A DNA stretch of 22,945 nt from a virus (IMGVR_UViG_3300048919_000196:1-22945); one strand, 5' to 3'. Counted from the first letter of the stretch, positions 16,347 to 22,945 are shown. Translations and numbers: made by a program. The notes: a model not told the origin generated them from the sequence alone.

Positions 16347-16586
16347 ATGAAACCTTTAATTGGTTGTGCACTTATATGCTGTCTCCTTTCCGCTTGCTCG
16401 TCACCCCTTATCGAGAAACAAACTCCCGTTTGCGAAGCCACCGCATTAATCGGGGGAAATGAAGAGTCGGTGCAGATTTACGGCGTGCGTAAAGTAGCTA
16501 ATCAGACAGAATATAGGGCAGGCTACCCCTTCAACTGGCGATGGGTGAGCAAAAGCAACTTCACCAGGTCGACCTGTTCAAAATGA
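16347..16586 (+). CDS. cor: Cor-type phage exclusion lipoprotein
   Basis: This 79-residue predicted lipoprotein has a signal peptide ending LLSAC with Cys17. Ser at +2 suits an outer-membrane lipoprotein. The mature part has PVCEATALIGGNEESVQIYG, VRKVANQTEYRAGYPFNWRW and a final Cys. This is the pattern of Cor proteins of N15, phi80 and HK022-type phages, where Cor blocks the FhuA receptor and prevents superinfection by phages using it. The position after the tail tip genes and before the tail fibre is the usual one for cor. It has its own terminator and an AT-rich upstream region, as expected of a lysogen-expressed moron. The FhuA target is known for the family and inferred here. Confidence 0.78.
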   Translation: MKPLIGCALICCLLSACSSPLIEKQTPVCEATALIGGNEESVQIYGVRKVANQTEYRAGYPFNWRWVSKSNFTRSTCSK

Positions 16587-16594
16587 ACAACACG

Positions 16595-16618
16595 AAAACC
16601 CGCTCCGGCGGGTTTTTT
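16595..16618 (+). terminator. Intrinsic terminator after cor
   Basis: A 9-bp stem, AAAACCCGC pairing with GCGGGTTTT around TCCG, spans 16595-16616 and carries the T run to 16618. It separates cor from the tail fibre gene. Confidence 0.85.
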
Positions 16619-16642
16619 ATTATCTGAATTCAGGAGTCCTTT

Positions 16643-18046
16643 ATGTCGGCAGGTACCATCACCCTGACAAACGGGTCCGCAATTGTTGGCGGTTCCGGAA
16701 CCTCATTCGCAACAGAACTCACCGCAGGTGACTTCATTGTCTCTACTGTGGGCGGCTTTCCGTATACGCTGCCGGTCAAATCAGTCGAGAGTAATGCGCA
16801 ACTTACTTTGGTCAGCAACTTTACCGGGCCAACGCAATCCGGCGCGGCCTGGTCAGCAGTTCCCCGCGTGGCGCTGAATATGGTAACGGCCGCGCTGGTA
16901 GCGCAAAGTGCTGAAGCACTGCGTGGTCTGAATTACGACAAACAGAACTGGCAGCAGGTTTACAGCGCCGCGGGAAACATCACTGTGAAGTTGCCAGACG
17001 GCACTACCTTCACCGGCCCTTCATGGAAATATCTGTCTGACAACATGGCAACGAAGAGCGGCGGAGCCGTACCTGTTAATCAGGGCGGTACCGGATCGAC
17101 AACCGCATCAGGCGCTCGTACAAACCTCGGTTTAGGCACATTCATTACCCAGGAAGATCAGAGCATCGTCTATGGCCCGTCGCAGGATCATGCGCTTGTC
17201 GTACGAAAAGACGAATGGGGCGTCGTTGTTTCGGATAATGGTAATCCGGTACCACTCGGAACCCGTTATGGTGGAACGGGTGCAACCACCGGAGATTACT
17301 GGGGGGCCTGTACTAACATTGGAGCCATAAGACAAAAGACAGCACGGTTTGCGCCCGGTGATACACCGACGAACATTTACTGGAAAAACAGCACCGGCTT
17401 CATTACTGGCCAGGTTGAAGGTGGGGCCGTAGGGGCATGGATTGATATTACCTCTGCCGATGAAGCCGCCCGAATGCAGCTTATAGGTTTTTATGGTGAC
17501 AATAATGGCAAACGTGGGTTCGGTTACAAGGTCTATAACCCCAACTCTCAGTCCTGGTACAATCTCGCCGTAGTGCGTGATACAAGCAACACAACCGTAG
17601 ACAGCAACGGGTTTATCAAAATCGCGTCACCAATCGTGAAGATTTACGGTGACGGGCGATATGAAACTAGCGATGAATCAGAAGGCGTTAAGGTTACTCG
17701 TCTGGATGTAGGCCAATACCTCATTGAGGGGTGTGAAGCACTCAATTCAGACGCTGCCTGGGGCGGTATAGACGGAGGTTTTGAGATTCCCACAGACAGG
17801 AATAAGCAACCGTTGATATGGCTGGACTTCGAGATTAACGCCGACGGCTCTGTGCTGGTAAAAACCTATCACCGCGCCCATCCTTCAGCGCCAGCCTTTG
17901 CCAGGAATGAGCGTGCTGGATTGGCAGATGGAGATCCGGTTGACATCCCAGCTGATCAGTTTGTCTGCGTTCGGGTAGAAATGCCTGCTGATTGTTTATT
18001 CAACCGAAGAAAGAAAGTTGCTGAGACAGCTCCCGACTTAAGTTGA
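16643..18046 (+). CDS. Side tail fibre protein
   Basis: This 467-residue fibre protein has an AGGAG ribosome binding site upstream of 16643. The N-terminal about 130 residues (MSAGTITLTNGSAIVGGSGT through SAEALRGLNYDKQNWQQ) form a virion-attachment domain seen in many enterobacterial lambda-like phages. Next comes a fibre repeat, VNQGGTGSTTASGARTNLGL (about 145-164), with a second degenerate copy at RYGGTGATTG (about 209). The distal part contains GCEALNSDAAWGGIDGGFEI and DPVDIPADQFVCVRVEMP, a C-terminal module shared among prophage fibres. No tail fibre assembly (tfa) gene follows, so the fibre probably trimerises unaided or the partner gene has been lost. Specificity cannot be predicted from the sequence. 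Confidence 0.85.
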   Translation: MSAGTITLTNGSAIVGGSGTSFATELTAGDFIVSTVGGFPYTLPVKSVESNAQLTLVSNFTGPTQSGAAWSAVPRVALNMVTAALVAQSAEALRGLNYDKQNWQQVYSAAGNITVKLPDGTTFTGPSWKYLSDNMATKSGGAVPVNQGGTGSTTASGARTNLGLGTFITQEDQSIVYGPSQDHALVVRKDEWGVVVSDNGNPVPLGTRYGGTGATTGDYWGACTNIGAIRQKTARFAPGDTPTNIYWKNSTGFITGQVEGGAVGAWIDITSADEAARMQLIGFYGDNNGKRGFGYKVYNPNSQSWYNLAVVRDTSNTTVDSNGFIKIASPIVKIYGDGRYETSDESEGVKVTRLDVGQYLIEGCEALNSDAAWGGIDGGFEIPTDRNKQPLIWLDFEINADGSVLVKTYHRAHPSAPAFARNERAGLADGDPVDIPADQFVCVRVEMPADCLFNRRKKVAETAPDLS

Positions 18047-18157
18047 GAAATTTACAAACGCCATAATTCGAAACGAGAGAAACTTAGAAACGAAACGGCG
18101 AAGCTTTAAGCAGTGACGAAAGGGCCTGTATCTTGCAGACACTTACAAATAAAACTA

Positions 18158-18173
18158 CTGTATATAAAAACAG
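18158..18173 (+). promoter_or_regulatory. LexA (SOS) box of umuDC
   Basis: CTGTATATAAAAACAG matches CTGT-N8-ACAG perfectly. The flanking context TACTGT...ACAGTA equals the E. coli umuDC operator as I know it. A TTGCAG at 18133-18138 lies 17 bases before TACTGT and may be the -35. Repressor binding here would cover the promoter and hold umuDC off until DNA damage. Confidence 0.93.
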
Positions 18174-18190
18174 TATTTGAGGTGTGTGCA

Positions 18191-18610
18191 ATGGAATTCA
18201 TCAGGCCAACAGAACTGCGAGAAATTATCGATCTTCCGCTTTTCAGTGACTTAGTACAGTGTGGCTTCCCAAGCCCTGCGGCTGATTACGTTGAACAACG
18301 AATCGATCTCAATGAGTTACTTGTTGCTCACCCGAGTTCGACATATTTCGTCAAAGCCGCGGGTGATTCAATGATCGAAGCCGGGATAAGCGACGGTGAT
18401 CTGCTGGTGGTGGACAGTTCGCGCACGGCTGAGCACGGTGACATTGTCATCGCCGCGGTTGAGGGGGAATTTACTGTTAAACGCCTGCAGCTACGCCCGA
18501 CCGTACAACTCATTCCTATGAACAGCGCCTATAGTCCGATTGTTGTTGGTAGCGAAGACACGCTGGACGTTTTCGGCGTCGTGACTTTCATCGTTAAAGC
18601 GGCGAGCTGA
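18191..18610 (+). CDS. umuD: UmuD, SOS mutagenesis protein (polymerase V subunit precursor)
   Basis: From the ATG at 18191 the protein is 139 residues, the length of E. coli UmuD, and begins [16 protein letters not shown] lies eight bases upstream. An earlier in-frame ATG at 18113 would place the LexA box inside the gene and is rejected. The self-cleavage site Cys24-Gly25 lies in VQCGFPS, the catalytic Ser60 in GDSM, and Lys97 in FTVKRLQ, so RecA-stimulated autocleavage to UmuD' should work. With UmuC it forms the translesion polymerase V. The gene is in the prophage right arm, between the tail fibre and the attachment site, two bases before umuC. Confidence 0.96.
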   Translation: MEFIRPTELREIIDLPLFSDLVQCGFPSPAADYVEQRIDLNELLVAHPSSTYFVKAAGDSMIEAGISDGDLLVVDSSRTAEHGDIVIAAVEGEFTVKRLQLRPTVQLIPMNSAYSPIVVGSEDTLDVFGVVTFIVKAAS

Positions 18611-18612
18611 AT

Positions 18613-19881
18613 ATGTTTGCTCCCTGTGATGTTAATTCGTTCTACGCATCATGCGAGACGGTGTTTCGGCCCGATTTGAAAGGGCGGCCAGTGGTTGTTC
18701 TCTCGAATAATGACGGCTGCGTAATCGCGCGCAGCGCCGAGGCCAAGGCGGCTGGAATTAGCATGGGAGAGCCGCTCTTTAAGCAAAAGGATCTATTCCG
18801 GCGCGCTGGTGTTGTTTGCTTCAGCAGTAACTACGAGCTGTACGCAGACATGTCGAACCGGGTAATGACGACGCTTGAGGAAATGAGCCCTCGCGTAGAA
18901 ATTTACAGTATCGATGAAGCTTTTTGTGACCTGACTGGGGTTCGCAACTGCCGGGACCTGACGGAGTTCGGCAAAGAGATCCGCGCTACGGTTCTGAAGC
19001 GTACGCACCTGACTGTCGGGGTTGGCATCGCGCAGACGAAAACCCTCGCTAAGCTGGCAAATCACGCAGCCAAGAAATGGCAGCAGCAGACAGGGGGAGT
19101 GGTTGATTTGTCCAATATCGACCGGCAGCGTCGGCTATTGGCTATCGTGCCTGTAGAGAATGTTTGGGGCGTTGGTCGCAGAATCAGTAAGAAGCTTAAT
19201 GCCATGGGCATCAAAACAGCTCTGGACCTCTCAGAACAAAGCACATGGATTATTCGTAAACATTTTAACGTGGTACTCGAGCGAACGGTCCGGGAGTTGC
19301 GCGGCGAGCCTTGTCTTGATCTGGAAGAGTTCGCTCCGACAAAGCAGGAAATCGTCTGTAGTCGGTCTTTTGGCGAACGCGTTACAGAATACGAGCAGAT
19401 GCGTCAGGCTATCTGCAGTTATGCTGCCCGTGGTGCTGAAAAACTGCGTGGTGAGCACCAGTATTGTCGTTTTATCTCTGCGTTTGTGAAAACCTCTCCC
19501 TTTACACTTAACGAGCCATATTACGGTAACAGTGCGTCCATGAAGCTTCTTACCCATACACAGGACTCCCGAGACATCATCAACGCCGCGGTAAAGTGCC
19601 TGGACAAAATCTGGAAGGATGGTCACCGGTACCAGAAGGCGGGAATTATGCTTGGGGATTTTTTCAGCCAGGGTGTGGCTCAACTCAACTTGTTCGACGA
19701 GAACGCCCCAAGGGCAGGTAGCGCAAGGTTGATGGAGGTGCTCGATCATCTAAACGCGAAAGACGGTAAAGGAACGCTGTACTTTGCCGGGCAGGGCATA
19801 CAACAGCAGTGCCAGATGAAGCGTGAAATGCTTTCGCCGCGATATACTACAAGGTATACCGATCTTCTCAGGGTCAAATAA
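18613..19881 (+). CDS. umuC: UmuC, Y-family translesion DNA polymerase V catalytic subunit
   Basis: This 422-residue protein has the same length as E. coli UmuC. It shows the Y-family metal-binding residues Asp6 (CDVNSFYAS) and Asp101-Glu102 (YSIDEAF), and the helix-hairpin-helix region around VWGVGRRISKKL. The little-finger domain follows with ICSRSFGERV. A beta-clamp-binding motif QLNLF starts at residue 357, and the end is RYTTRYTDLLRVK. The gene appears intact. With UmuD' it copies damaged templates at the cost of mutations. Co-transcribed with umuD from the LexA-controlled promoter. Because it lies inside the prophage boundary, it would move with the phage. Confidence 0.96.
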   Translation: MFAPCDVNSFYASCETVFRPDLKGRPVVVLSNNDGCVIARSAEAKAAGISMGEPLFKQKDLFRRAGVVCFSSNYELYADMSNRVMTTLEEMSPRVEIYSIDEAFCDLTGVRNCRDLTEFGKEIRATVLKRTHLTVGVGIAQTKTLAKLANHAAKKWQQQTGGVVDLSNIDRQRRLLAIVPVENVWGVGRRISKKLNAMGIKTALDLSEQSTWIIRKHFNVVLERTVRELRGEPCLDLEEFAPTKQEIVCSRSFGERVTEYEQMRQAICSYAARGAEKLRGEHQYCRFISAFVKTSPFTLNEPYYGNSASMKLLTHTQDSRDIINAAVKCLDKIWKDGHRYQKAGIMLGDFFSQGVAQLNLFDENAPRAGSARLMEVLDHLNAKDGKGTLYFAGQGIQQQCQMKREMLSPRYTTRYTDLLRVK

Positions 19882-19997
19882 GATTTATTGAAGGTTTTAC
19901 TCCACTATGCGTGAGAAGCGGGTAGTAGTGGGGGATTGGAAATACCTTAAAGATACCTACATTATATTAACTTTAAAAGATGAATTAATTTAAGTTG

Positions 19998-20026
19998 TTG
20001 CTTTTTTAATTGCATCATTTTAGTAT
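19998..20026 (+). promoter_or_regulatory. Probable sigma-70 promoter of the orphan HEPN-like gene
   Basis: TTGCTT (19998-20003) and TAGTAT (20021-20026) are separated by exactly 17 bases in the AT-rich 220-base gap after umuC. It would leave a leader of about 70 bases before the ATG at 20102, which has AAGG at 20091-20094. Transcription of this gene independent of umuDC is therefore plausible. Confidence 0.5.
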
Positions 20027-20101
20027 GAAAGGCATTGGGATCAACAAAATATCTCCGATCAAAAAACTAATCCTCCAAACAATGGAGTTCAAGGTTATAT
20101 A

Positions 20102-21013
20102 ATGAAAACATCTGAAGTAGACCATATTTTGCGATTTTTTATTAGGAATTTCTCTGTGAATTGCGAGTCTTCATTTGAAGACTTATTCGAAAGTATTGAG
20201 TCAAAACCTAAGGTGTTTAAGCAGGCGTATAGAAAATTTCAGTGTGAATATCAATTTTACGTCAATAGATATATGGCTTTAAGCTATATATATAACTCTC
20301 TCGTTAACATTGGTTCATTATATACCTCAATGGTTTTTTTACATCAAAATAAATTATTTAATATTGATGGAGGGGCGAATGAATTAAAGTTCTTCATGTC
20401 CGTAAACGAACCCTTCGGGCACCAAGTGATTATGCAGTATGCTAAACTATATGAGGCGTTAGTAGATATTGATGCCTTAAATATTGAAAGTGAATTCTTT
20501 AATGAAAGAGATAAAAAGCATGCTCGAAAAATGTTAGATAACAAGGTGTTAAAAGATAAATATGATTATTTGGGCAGGTTGCGGAAAAGAATCGAATCAT
20601 CGGGAGTCTTATATCTAAGAAATAGCATTTTCGCACACCCTTTTAAAGATGGAGGAAGTGGGAGCGTGGTTTTTCTAAAGGATGTAAATGATTTAATGTT
20701 TACTATCTTTAGAGAGTTGTGTGATTCTAAAGATAGGGCTAATTATGACTCAGCTCAAAATAGAATAAAGTTTTTTTGTGATAACTATTTAATGAAGGCA
20801 ACCTATGATGTTAAAAGTGTTTTTAAAAGAGAACTTAATATGAGAACTCAAGCCCAAAAGCATATTAAAGAGTTATACGAATTTATGTCAGTTCTTCGCA
20901 AAGAAAAGCTTTTGGATGAAGAACCGCTATTGATGGTAGCCCCTTCTGAAGCAAAGGATGAGTTAGGTAAGTTGCTTAAGGAATTAAAGCTCCCACCACA
21001 TAGCTTACTTTAA
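20102..21013 (+). CDS. Orphan AT-rich gene with HEPN-like RNSIFAH motif (candidate defence protein)
   Basis: I do not recognise this 303-residue protein. It is predicted to be largely helical, highly charged and cytoplasmic, with no signal peptide or membrane segment. In its middle, after a charged helix (DKYDYLGRLRKRIESSG), comes LRNSIFAHPF, with Arg173, Asn174 and His179. This fits the R-N-x4-H arrangement (Rx4-6H) of HEPN ribonuclease families such as AbiU2-type and toxin HEPN proteins. The motif would be its only visible catalytic feature. The C-terminus is another charged helical region ending LKELKLPPHSLL. Base composition is clearly more AT-rich than the phage genes, indicating separate acquisition. 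It has its own promoter candidate and sits beside attR, where e14 carries mcrA. An abortive-infection role is an inference; a non-catalytic helical protein is the alternative. Confidence 0.7.
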   Translation: MKTSEVDHILRFFIRNFSVNCESSFEDLFESIESKPKVFKQAYRKFQCEYQFYVNRYMALSYIYNSLVNIGSLYTSMVFLHQNKLFNIDGGANELKFFMSVNEPFGHQVIMQYAKLYEALVDIDALNIESEFFNERDKKHARKMLDNKVLKDKYDYLGRLRKRIESSGVLYLRNSIFAHPFKDGGSGSVVFLKDVNDLMFTIFRELCDSKDRANYDSAQNRIKFFCDNYLMKATYDVKSVFKRELNMRTQAQKHIKELYEFMSVLRKEKLLDEEPLLMVAPSEAKDELGKLLKELKLPPHSLL

Positions 21014-21214
21014 AAGATGTTTTGAAGAAGATTTGTTTTGATATTGTAAAATGATATAAAGTGATTGTGAGTCGAATAATATCTATTATAAGGTATTGCC
21101 AATATAAACGTAGGTTCGTGAGTTATTTTAAATTACGTAATTAGTTCGAAACAGCGATAGCGTCAGTCCCTGTTCATAGCAGACATGTTTTTATTTGAAA
21201 ATATAGTGAACTGC
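21014..21214. other. AT-rich intergenic stretch with no recognised gene
   Basis: I see no coding potential, RNA gene or convincing terminator in these 201 bases between the orphan gene and the yedK remnant. Composition remains AT-rich to about 21140 and then rises. Confidence 0.6.
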
Positions 21215-21720
21215 TTAGATTAAAAGCGGGGCAAGATTTTTAAGATTTCCATCAGCACGCGATACAGCGTGCCAAATAAATATGTCTGCCGACTTAGCAC
21301 CGTCGGCAGCAATCTCTTATGCTCCGTTCCCGCCAGGATTCTAATGCATCCACTTCCATGCAACTTCCGCCGACAGAACCAGTGACTACCTGTAATAAAT
21401 ATCTTCTAGCCCCTTATCGCCAGCGGAGGTAATTAAGAGAAAACCCTCCGCTTCGTTTCCACCATTAAATGGTCTATTGGAGGCCGCCGTTTAGAAGCGC
21501 GCTTTAATCAATGGCGGTTTACCCCAACCTGGCGCGTAATACCACAACGCTGGATCGAGGTGCAGTTGCCCGTCACGTTCAATAAGCATCAGGACTTTTG
21601 TAGCGGGAGCGACGTTTTAACGTCCAATTGGTTCCGGGTCGTATGCGATGTCTCGGTCGGTTACACCGGCGAGGTAAGTCAGGTATTCTTCACGTGTTTG
21701 GGCTTGTGCAAAACGTACAT
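21215..21720 (-). pseudogene. yedK: Decayed yedK (SRAP / HMCES abasic-site protein)
   Basis: On the minus strand one frame reads VRFAQAQTREEYLTYLAGV, RDIAYDPEPIGR, NVAPATKVLMLIERDG, YYAPGWGKPPL, EAEGFLLITSAGDKGL and WHAVSRADGNLKN. This is the order of E. coli YedK, an SRAP protein that covalently shields abasic sites in single-stranded DNA. The start ATGTACGT differs from the expected ATGTGCGGACGT by four missing bases, removing Cys2. In-frame stops are at 21617-21619, 21491-21493, 21386-21388, 21341-21343 and 21317-21319. About 50 central codons (including the GWFEWK region) are deleted. Known active-site residues Cys2, Asn75, Glu105 and His160 are all lost or changed (NARV is KARF, DIHDR is DIYYR). 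It cannot make a functional protein. Confidence 0.88.
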
Positions 21721-21810
21721 ATAGAAACCTTAAGCCAAGTGTCAAACTCAAAATATAGGGCAGGGAGAGAAGGAGGAGCGTAGCGAACCCATTAAGAGAT
21801 TAATTAATAA

Positions 21811-21940
21811 AACCAAAAAGTGGTTATCAAAACCCAAAAATCATTGTAATTAATCAATAGGTTAGCTTGTGGTCAAAAAAGTGTGATGAACGCACCAATT
21901 ATGAGTTTTTCATTGAAAAATCAATGCATCATGATTGATT
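21811..21940. other. Putative attachment-site arm region (attR P' side)
   Basis: This AT-rich, non-coding stretch lies just before the icd remnant. It holds two copies of a GTGGT...CAAAA motif (GTGGTTATCAAAA at 21820-21832 and GTGGTCAAAAAA at 21869-21880) that could be integrase arm sites. It also holds an inverted repeat AATCAAT-N8-ATTGATT (21919-21940). Nothing in it looks coding. Assignment depends on its position at the phage/host border and is an inference. Confidence 0.5.
21852..21864 (+). promoter_or_regulatory. IHF consensus match in the attachment arm
   Basis: AATCAATAGGTTA fits WATCAA-N4-TTR exactly. Bending by IHF between integrase arm and core sites is typical of tyrosine-recombinase attachment regions. 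The match lies about 80 bases from the icd homology. Confidence 0.45.
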
Positions 21941-21944
21941 TGAT

Positions 21945-22115
21945 GAAATACTGCTGCGTCATATGGAATGGTTCGAAGCCGCAGACCTGATTGTTAAAGG
22001 TATGGAAGGCGCGATCAACGCGAAAACCGTAACCTATGACTTCGAACGTCTGATGGAAGGCGCTAAGCTGCTGAAATGCTCAGAGTTTGGCGACGCGATT
22101 ATCGCGAACATGTAA
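21945..22115 (+). pseudogene. icd': Displaced 3' end of icd (isocitrate dehydrogenase): attR
   Basis: From about 21945 the frame reads [40 protein letters not shown] and [14 protein letters not shown] before TAA. This is the C-terminus of NADP isocitrate dehydrogenase. Homology to icd stops abruptly at about 21945 and the sequence before it is phage-like and AT-rich, so the fragment has no start and is not a full gene. Phage 21 and e14 integrate within icd and carry a replacement 3' end that restores the gene on the other side of the prophage, leaving exactly this type of remnant (icdC in E. coli K-12). The exact crossover point cannot be fixed without attL. Confidence 0.92.
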
Positions 22116-22139
22116 TCCAGATTCTGGGTTAAACAAGAG

Positions 22140-22167
22140 CGGGGGCCTGAGGGTTCCCGTTTTTTTT
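22140..22167 (+). terminator. Original icd terminator
   Basis: CGGGGGCC (22140-22147) pairs with GGTTCCCG (22152-22159, two G-T pairs) around TGAG and is followed by eight T residues. It lies 24 bases after the icd stop codon. Confidence 0.8.
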
Positions 22168-22192
22168 GCCTCTGCCTGCGGGAGACAACACG

Positions 22193-22540
22193 ATGTTAGC
22201 CACCGTCCTTATCGCTGTCGTTGCATTCATCCATCTTTACATTCTTGTGCTGGAAATGTTCCTGTGGAATACCAAAACAGGGCATAAGGCCTTTAATCTG
22301 CGTCCTGATTTTGCGCGCGAGACCCGCGTGCTGGCCGCGAATCAGGGGCTGTATAACGGTTTTCTGGCGGCCGGTCTGCTCTGGAGCCTCTGGCTCGGGG
22401 AAAAGGGGATTCAGGTGGCCATCTTCTTCCTGGCCTGCGTGCTGATCGCCGGCCTCTTTGGCGCAGCCACCGCCAGCCGAAAAATTTTGTATGTACAGGC
22501 CGCGCCCGCTCTCGCAGCGCTGCTTGCGTTACTCATCTGA
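22193..22540 (+). CDS. DUF1304 integral membrane protein
   Basis: This 115-residue inner-membrane protein has four hydrophobic segments: about residues 2-22 (LATVLIAVVAFIHLYILVLE), 52-68 (NGFLAAGLLWSLW), 74-92 (IQVAIFFLACVLIAGLFG) and 98-115 (ILYVQAAPALAALLALLI). The short soluble loop between the first two contains FNLRPDF. This layout is that of the DUF1304 family, whose function is unknown. The start at 22193 is supported by GGGAG eight bases upstream, in preference to an in-frame ATG at 22166 inside the icd terminator T tract. It is host chromosome, immediately after icd. Confidence 0.87.
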   Translation: MLATVLIAVVAFIHLYILVLEMFLWNTKTGHKAFNLRPDFARETRVLAANQGLYNGFLAAGLLWSLWLGEKGIQVAIFFLACVLIAGLFGAATASRKILYVQAAPALAALLALLI

Positions 22541-22614
22541 AGCAATGCTTTGGTTGAGATTAGGCGTCCGATATACTGATGGCTTTACCCGTAAAAATTA
22601 GCGACGAGACAGTT

Positions 22615-22860
22615 ATGAACAACGATATCCCACTGAAATATTATGACATTGCCGATGAGTACGCGACGGAAGCCGCTGAACAGGTCGCTGAGTCAGAGCG
22701 TGACGCGCTGGCACATTATTTCCAGCTGCTGCTCACCCGTTTATCGAATAATGAGGAGATTAGTGAGGAAGCCCAGCAGGAGATGGCCACTGAGGCCGGG
22801 ATCCGTGCGGGTCGCGTTGATGATATTGCGAACTTCCTCAATCAGTGGGGAAATGAATAG
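22615..22860 (+). CDS. ymjA: YmjA-like DUF2543 protein
   Basis: This 81-residue small acidic protein begins [20 protein letters not shown], continues [20 protein letters not shown] and ends FLNQWGNE. It matches E. coli YmjA in length and sequence pattern (DUF2543), a family of unknown function found in enterobacteria. An earlier in-frame ATG at 22579 is rejected because family similarity begins at 22615, where GAGAC precedes the ATG. It is helical and soluble, with no signal peptide. Host gene outside the prophage. Confidence 0.88.
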   Translation: MNNDIPLKYYDIADEYATEAAEQVAESERDALAHYFQLLLTRLSNNEEISEEAQQEMATEAGIRAGRVDDIANFLNQWGNE

Positions 22861-22945
22861 TCTGCTTCAAAAACCGTTATGCTGATGCTTTGCGATACAG
22901 CTCAGCATCACGCTATCGGACCACATGCATTTTTTCCGCAGAATA

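Noticed and set aside
19231-19749. Antisense open frame (172 codons) opposite umuC
   Set aside because: umuC is unmistakable on the other strand and full length. The antisense frame has no known domain.
19902-19931. CCACTA...TAGTGG repeat after umuC as a terminator
   Set aside because: The loop is 18 bases and no T tract follows, so it does not qualify as an intrinsic terminator.
21721-21760. TTGACA on the minus strand upstream of the yedK remnant (promoter)
   Set aside because: The matching -10 (TATATG) would overlap the former start codon, so it is unlikely to be the native promoter. The gene is also dead.
21014-22192. tRNA gene as the integration target, or a CRISPR array in the non-coding right arm
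   Set aside because: No cloverleaf-like sequence or regularly spaced repeats were seen. The attachment site is explained by the icd 3' end.
22087-22287. Open frame across the icd end, its terminator and the DUF1304 start
   Set aside because: It crosses a clear transcription terminator and is out of frame with both recognised coding sequences.
22879-22908. ATGCTGA...TCAGCAT repeat after ymjA as a terminator
   Set aside because: The 16-base loop and lack of a following T run make it weak. The window ends before more context can be judged.

Overview
This window is the right-hand part of a lambda-like (siphovirus) prophage plus its junction with the chromosome of an enterobacterium. The organism assignment rests on three things: the displaced end of the isocitrate dehydrogenase gene, the downstream genes for a DUF1304 membrane protein and YmjA (DUF2543), and overall protein similarity. 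These point to the Enterobacter/Klebsiella side of the Enterobacteriaceae rather than E. coli itself. The genus is an inference.

Positions 1-10967 hold the lambda head and tail morphogenesis genes in canonical order on the + strand: C (5' end outside the window, with the Nu3 scaffold as an in-frame internal start), D, E, FI, FII, Z, U, V, G/T (programmed -1 frameshift), H, M, L, K. The run continues after an interruption with I and J (11423-15260). These products can be aligned by eye with the lambda proteins, so they are conventional. Lytic transcription would come from an upstream late promoter under Q-type antitermination. The intrinsic terminators inside the operon (after D, after the K-I moron, after I, after cor) would then be read through.

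Two accessory 'moron' lipoprotein genes interrupt the operon. A YecR-like lipoprotein (11050-11379) has its own promoter and terminator between K and I. A Cor-type superinfection-exclusion lipoprotein (16347-16586) lies behind a cluster of nested palindromes. Between them, J ends after its DUF1983 region and is followed by two overlapping small tail-tip proteins that share a WG-WDA-G motif. A side tail fibre gene follows (16643-18046).

Positions 18113-22115 form the accessory right arm. It starts with a LexA-boxed umuDC operon (error-prone polymerase V). Next comes an AT-rich orphan gene with its own promoter, whose RNSIFAH motif resembles the catalytic motif of HEPN ribonucleases. A heavily decayed antisense yedK (SRAP/HMCES) pseudogene follows, then an attachment-arm-like stretch with an IHF-site match. 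The last part is the displaced 3' end of icd. This identifies the attachment site as icd, the site used by phage 21 and element e14. In e14 the restriction gene mcrA occupies the equivalent position beside the icd remnant, so the orphan HEPN-like gene is the best candidate here for an undescribed defence or abortive-infection function.

Positions 22140-22945 are ordinary host chromosome.
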